Shown: positions 62,313 to 64,000 of the stretch, in pieces | How positions within the stretch are numbered: position 1 is the stretch's first letter | Layout of the letters: each line of letters begins with the position of its first letter | NCBI GenBank assembly: GCA_026168455.1 | Contig: CM047429.1 | Coordinates: 56,489,027-56,553,026, forward strand | Length of the DNA stretch: 64,000 nucleotides | From: Theocolax elegans | Taxonomy: Eukaryota; Arthropoda; Insecta; Hymenoptera; Cerocephalidae | Direction of reading: 5' to 3' | Notes under the pieces: generated by a model | The model's input: only the letters and a program-made list of their open reading frames with translations | The model's database searches: none | Told to the model about the DNA's origin: nothing | Translations under genes and position numbers: made by a program

Positions 62313-64000
62313 ATATTTTCAGATATATTTGTTGCTGTATAATACGGCAGTATCTTATTTTTCATTTGGTTTATTCCAATATGACAAAATTTCTTATGCG
62401 TGTCTTTTATTAATTGTTTACTAAATTCTTCTGATAAGAAAATTTTATCTTTGTTTCTTGATTTTTTATAATACAAATTATTTTTATACTTTAGTTTGTC
62501 TTTGTTGGATTCTATCTCTTTATTTTTTTTTTGATTCTCTAAAATATCTTCTAAACTAATTAAGTTTACAATCTTCAATTTATCCTCTTCGTCTTCTTCA
62601 GACTCTAATACTGGATTTCTGCTTAAGCAGTCTGCTTCTAAATTATCTTTACCTGGACGGTATATTATTTCGAAATCAAACTGTGATAAATAATAGGTAA
62701 GATCGCCTAGCTCTTCATCTGTTCTCGCTTTTATATTCATTTTTTCTAATGGTTTATGATCTGAAAATACTTTAAAATGTTTGCCTATAAGCCAATGTTG
62801 CCAATACTTTACTGTTTCTTTTATTGCTATACATTCTAAGTAAATTGCTTTTTTTCTTTTTTGTGATTCATTCAGTTTTTTTGAAAAATATGCTACTGGT
62901 TTTTCAGTTATTGGATTCTCGTTTAATTGTGGTTGTTTTAATATTGCACCTATACCTTTTAAACTTGCATCTGTGTATATGTGTATTGGTAAGTCTGGAT
63001 CAAATATAGTTAATACTGGTTGAGTGCAAAGGAAATTTTTCATGTATTCGAAGGCTTCTTGACATTCTTTTGACCAAACAAATTTTTGATTTTTTCTTAA
63101 TAGGTTATGCAGCGGTTCTAAAATTAGAGACGTTTTTGGTACATATTCGTTATAAAAGTTGATTTTTCCTAGAAATTGTCGAACATTTTTCTTATTTTCT
63201 GGGACCGGAAAGTTTCTTATGGAAATTAAATTATCTTTTATCGGAGAAATTGAGTTATGTTTAATTATATGTCCTAAGTATTGCACAGAGTCCAGTGCAA
63301 ATGTGCACTTTGACAGTTTCAATCGGAATCCTTCCTTCATAATTGCATCTAATAGTTTTGATAGATGGTCTACATGTTCTTTGAAAGATTTTGAAAATAT
63401 TAATATGTCATCTATGTAATTGACTGTAAAATTTGATAAATTATTTTTTCTTATTATATTGCTTAAAATTCTTTGGAAGATAGCTGGTGATGTTTTTAAA
63501 CCAAATGGTAAACAGGTCCATTGAAAATGACCTTCTTGGGTCACAAAGCCTGTTTTTCTTCTGTCTTCAATTCGTAAAGGGATAGACCAAAATGCTGAAT
63601 TTATATCTAGTTTTGAAAAAAAACTGCAATTTCTTGTCTTTATTACTAGGTCTTCAATCAGTGGAAACGGTTGTGATTGAGGAATTATGATTTTATTTAA
63701 ATCTCTAAAATCTATGCATAATCTAGATTTTTTATTTTCATCTCTTTTATAAGCTAACGTTACTGGAGCAGCAAATGGGCTGTATGATTCTTCTATTAGG
63801 TTTCTTTTAAGTAATTGTGAAATTTGTTCTTCTATTTCTTTTTTATCTTCGATTGTACATTTATATGGTCTTTTACTACAGTATTTATCTATTGTCAAAT
63901 CTATTCTAGCTTCGTAATCTTTTACAGTACCTATATCATATTTATCTTTTGCAAATATATTTTTATATTTGTCTATTAGGTTCTTTATTACTTTTTCTTC
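62273..64000 (-). CDS. Ty3/gypsy Pol: reverse transcriptase and RNase H (continues past the right edge)
   Basis: The frame is open from the window edge to a stop at 62273. Counting residue 1 from position 63898, RT motifs are CIDFRDLN (61-68), KLDINSAFWSIPL (96-108), PFGLKTSPAIFQ (131-142) and the catalytic YIDD (161-164). RNase H follows with IYTDAS (Asp310), Glu355 in YLECIAIK and SDHKPL (Asp380), and the ADCLSRNP motif closes it. The start of the integrase zinc finger (HKKFCHIG) precedes the stop. Codons continue upstream to 64000, so the true start, protease and gag are outside the window. All catalytic residues of RT and RNase H are present; the element looks young apart from the integrase duplication. 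Exact gypsy clade not assigned. Confidence 0.9.
   Translation of the reverse strand, partial: EEKVIKNLIDKYKNIFAKDKYDIGTVKDYEARIDLTIDKYCSKRPYKCTIEDKKEIEEQISQLLKRNLIEESYSPFAAPVTLAYKRDENKKSRLCIDFRDLNKIIIPQSQPFPLIEDLVIKTRNCSFFSKLDINSAFWSIPLRIEDRRKTGFVTQEGHFQWTCLPFGLKTSPAIFQRILSNIIRKNNLSNFTVNYIDDILIFSKSFKEHVDHLSKLLDAIMKEGFRLKLSKCTFALDSVQYLGHIIKHNSISPIKDNLISIRNFPVPENKKNVRQFLGKINFYNEYVPKTSLILEPLHNLLRKNQKFVWSKECQEAFEYMKNFLCTQPVLTIFDPDLPIHIYTDASLKGIGAILKQPQLNENPITEKPVAYFSKKLNESQKRKKAIYLECIAIKETVKYWQHWLIGKHFKVFSDHKPLEKMNIKARTDEELGDLTYYLSQFDFEIIYRPGKDNLEADCLSRNPVLESEEDEEDKLKIVNLISLEDILENQKKNKEIESNKDKLKYKNNLYYKKSRNKDKIFLSEEFSKQLIKDTHKKFCHIGINQMKNKILPYYTATNISENIKKPEMLRSMYTK

Overview
The window looks like AT-rich, gene-poor nuclear DNA from an arthropod, most likely an insect and plausibly an ant. 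The reasons are GT-AG splice signals, CpG-richer patches with (GA)n/(TC)n microsatellites, and a typical insect mix of transposons (Penelope-like, R1-type non-LTR, Ty3/gypsy, DIRS-like, foldback MITEs). The ant guess rests mainly on a 203-bp solo-LTR-like element with an ATAT target duplication, which resembles a small LTR family I recall from harvester ant. No bacterial feature, CRISPR array or rRNA was seen.

Host genes are sparse. On the minus strand at 2.1-3.2 kb there is a candidate first exon: a CpG-rich leader, a signal-peptide start and a strong phase-1 donor, with the rest of the gene running off the left edge. On the minus strand at 45.98-46.43 kb two exons join in phase through good splice sites and end in a stop, giving a small protein I do not recognise. 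Several other CpG-richer patches (6.4-7.0, 7.8-8.3, 40.0-40.5, 42.9-43.2, 48.2-48.9 kb) may be promoters or untranslated exons, but no coding sequence could be tied to them.

11.4-17.9 kb is a nested segmental duplication: a 1.1-kb unit in tandem, then a 2.58-kb unit in tandem. 18.6-22.9 kb holds two diverged foldback elements and a 485-bp direct repeat. A broken Penelope-like retroelement with GIY-YIG remnant and a hammerhead-like motif lies at 24.0-26.05 kb.

27.66-35.26 kb is built from TTAA-flanked elements whose tips read GGGGATG. One is a 514-bp perfect foldback. The next pair of tips, 6.8 kb apart, encloses a minisatellite, a 4.7-kb array of 211-bp hairpin-bearing units and a terminal module. 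The same terminal module reappears in opposite orientation at 56.4-57.1 kb, where it borders a different array of fourteen 276-bp units, also hairpin-bearing and apparently derived from the module itself. This family is the most unusual thing in the window.

Other elements: a 1,023-bp foldback with two 477-bp arms (36.3-37.3 kb), DIRS-like reverse transcriptase and possible gag debris (37.3-38.8 kb), a solo LTR carrying a tRNA-like sequence (47.4-47.6 kb), a 0.5-kb tandem repeat (50.8-52.2 kb), an R1-clade non-LTR element with broken ORF1 and ORF2 (53.6-56.4 kb), and a Ty3/gypsy element (60.8 kb to the right edge) whose 3' LTR interrupts the 276-bp array. The insertions are nested, so a relative order can be inferred: R1-like element first, TTAA element into its 5' end, amplification of the array, then the gypsy insertion.
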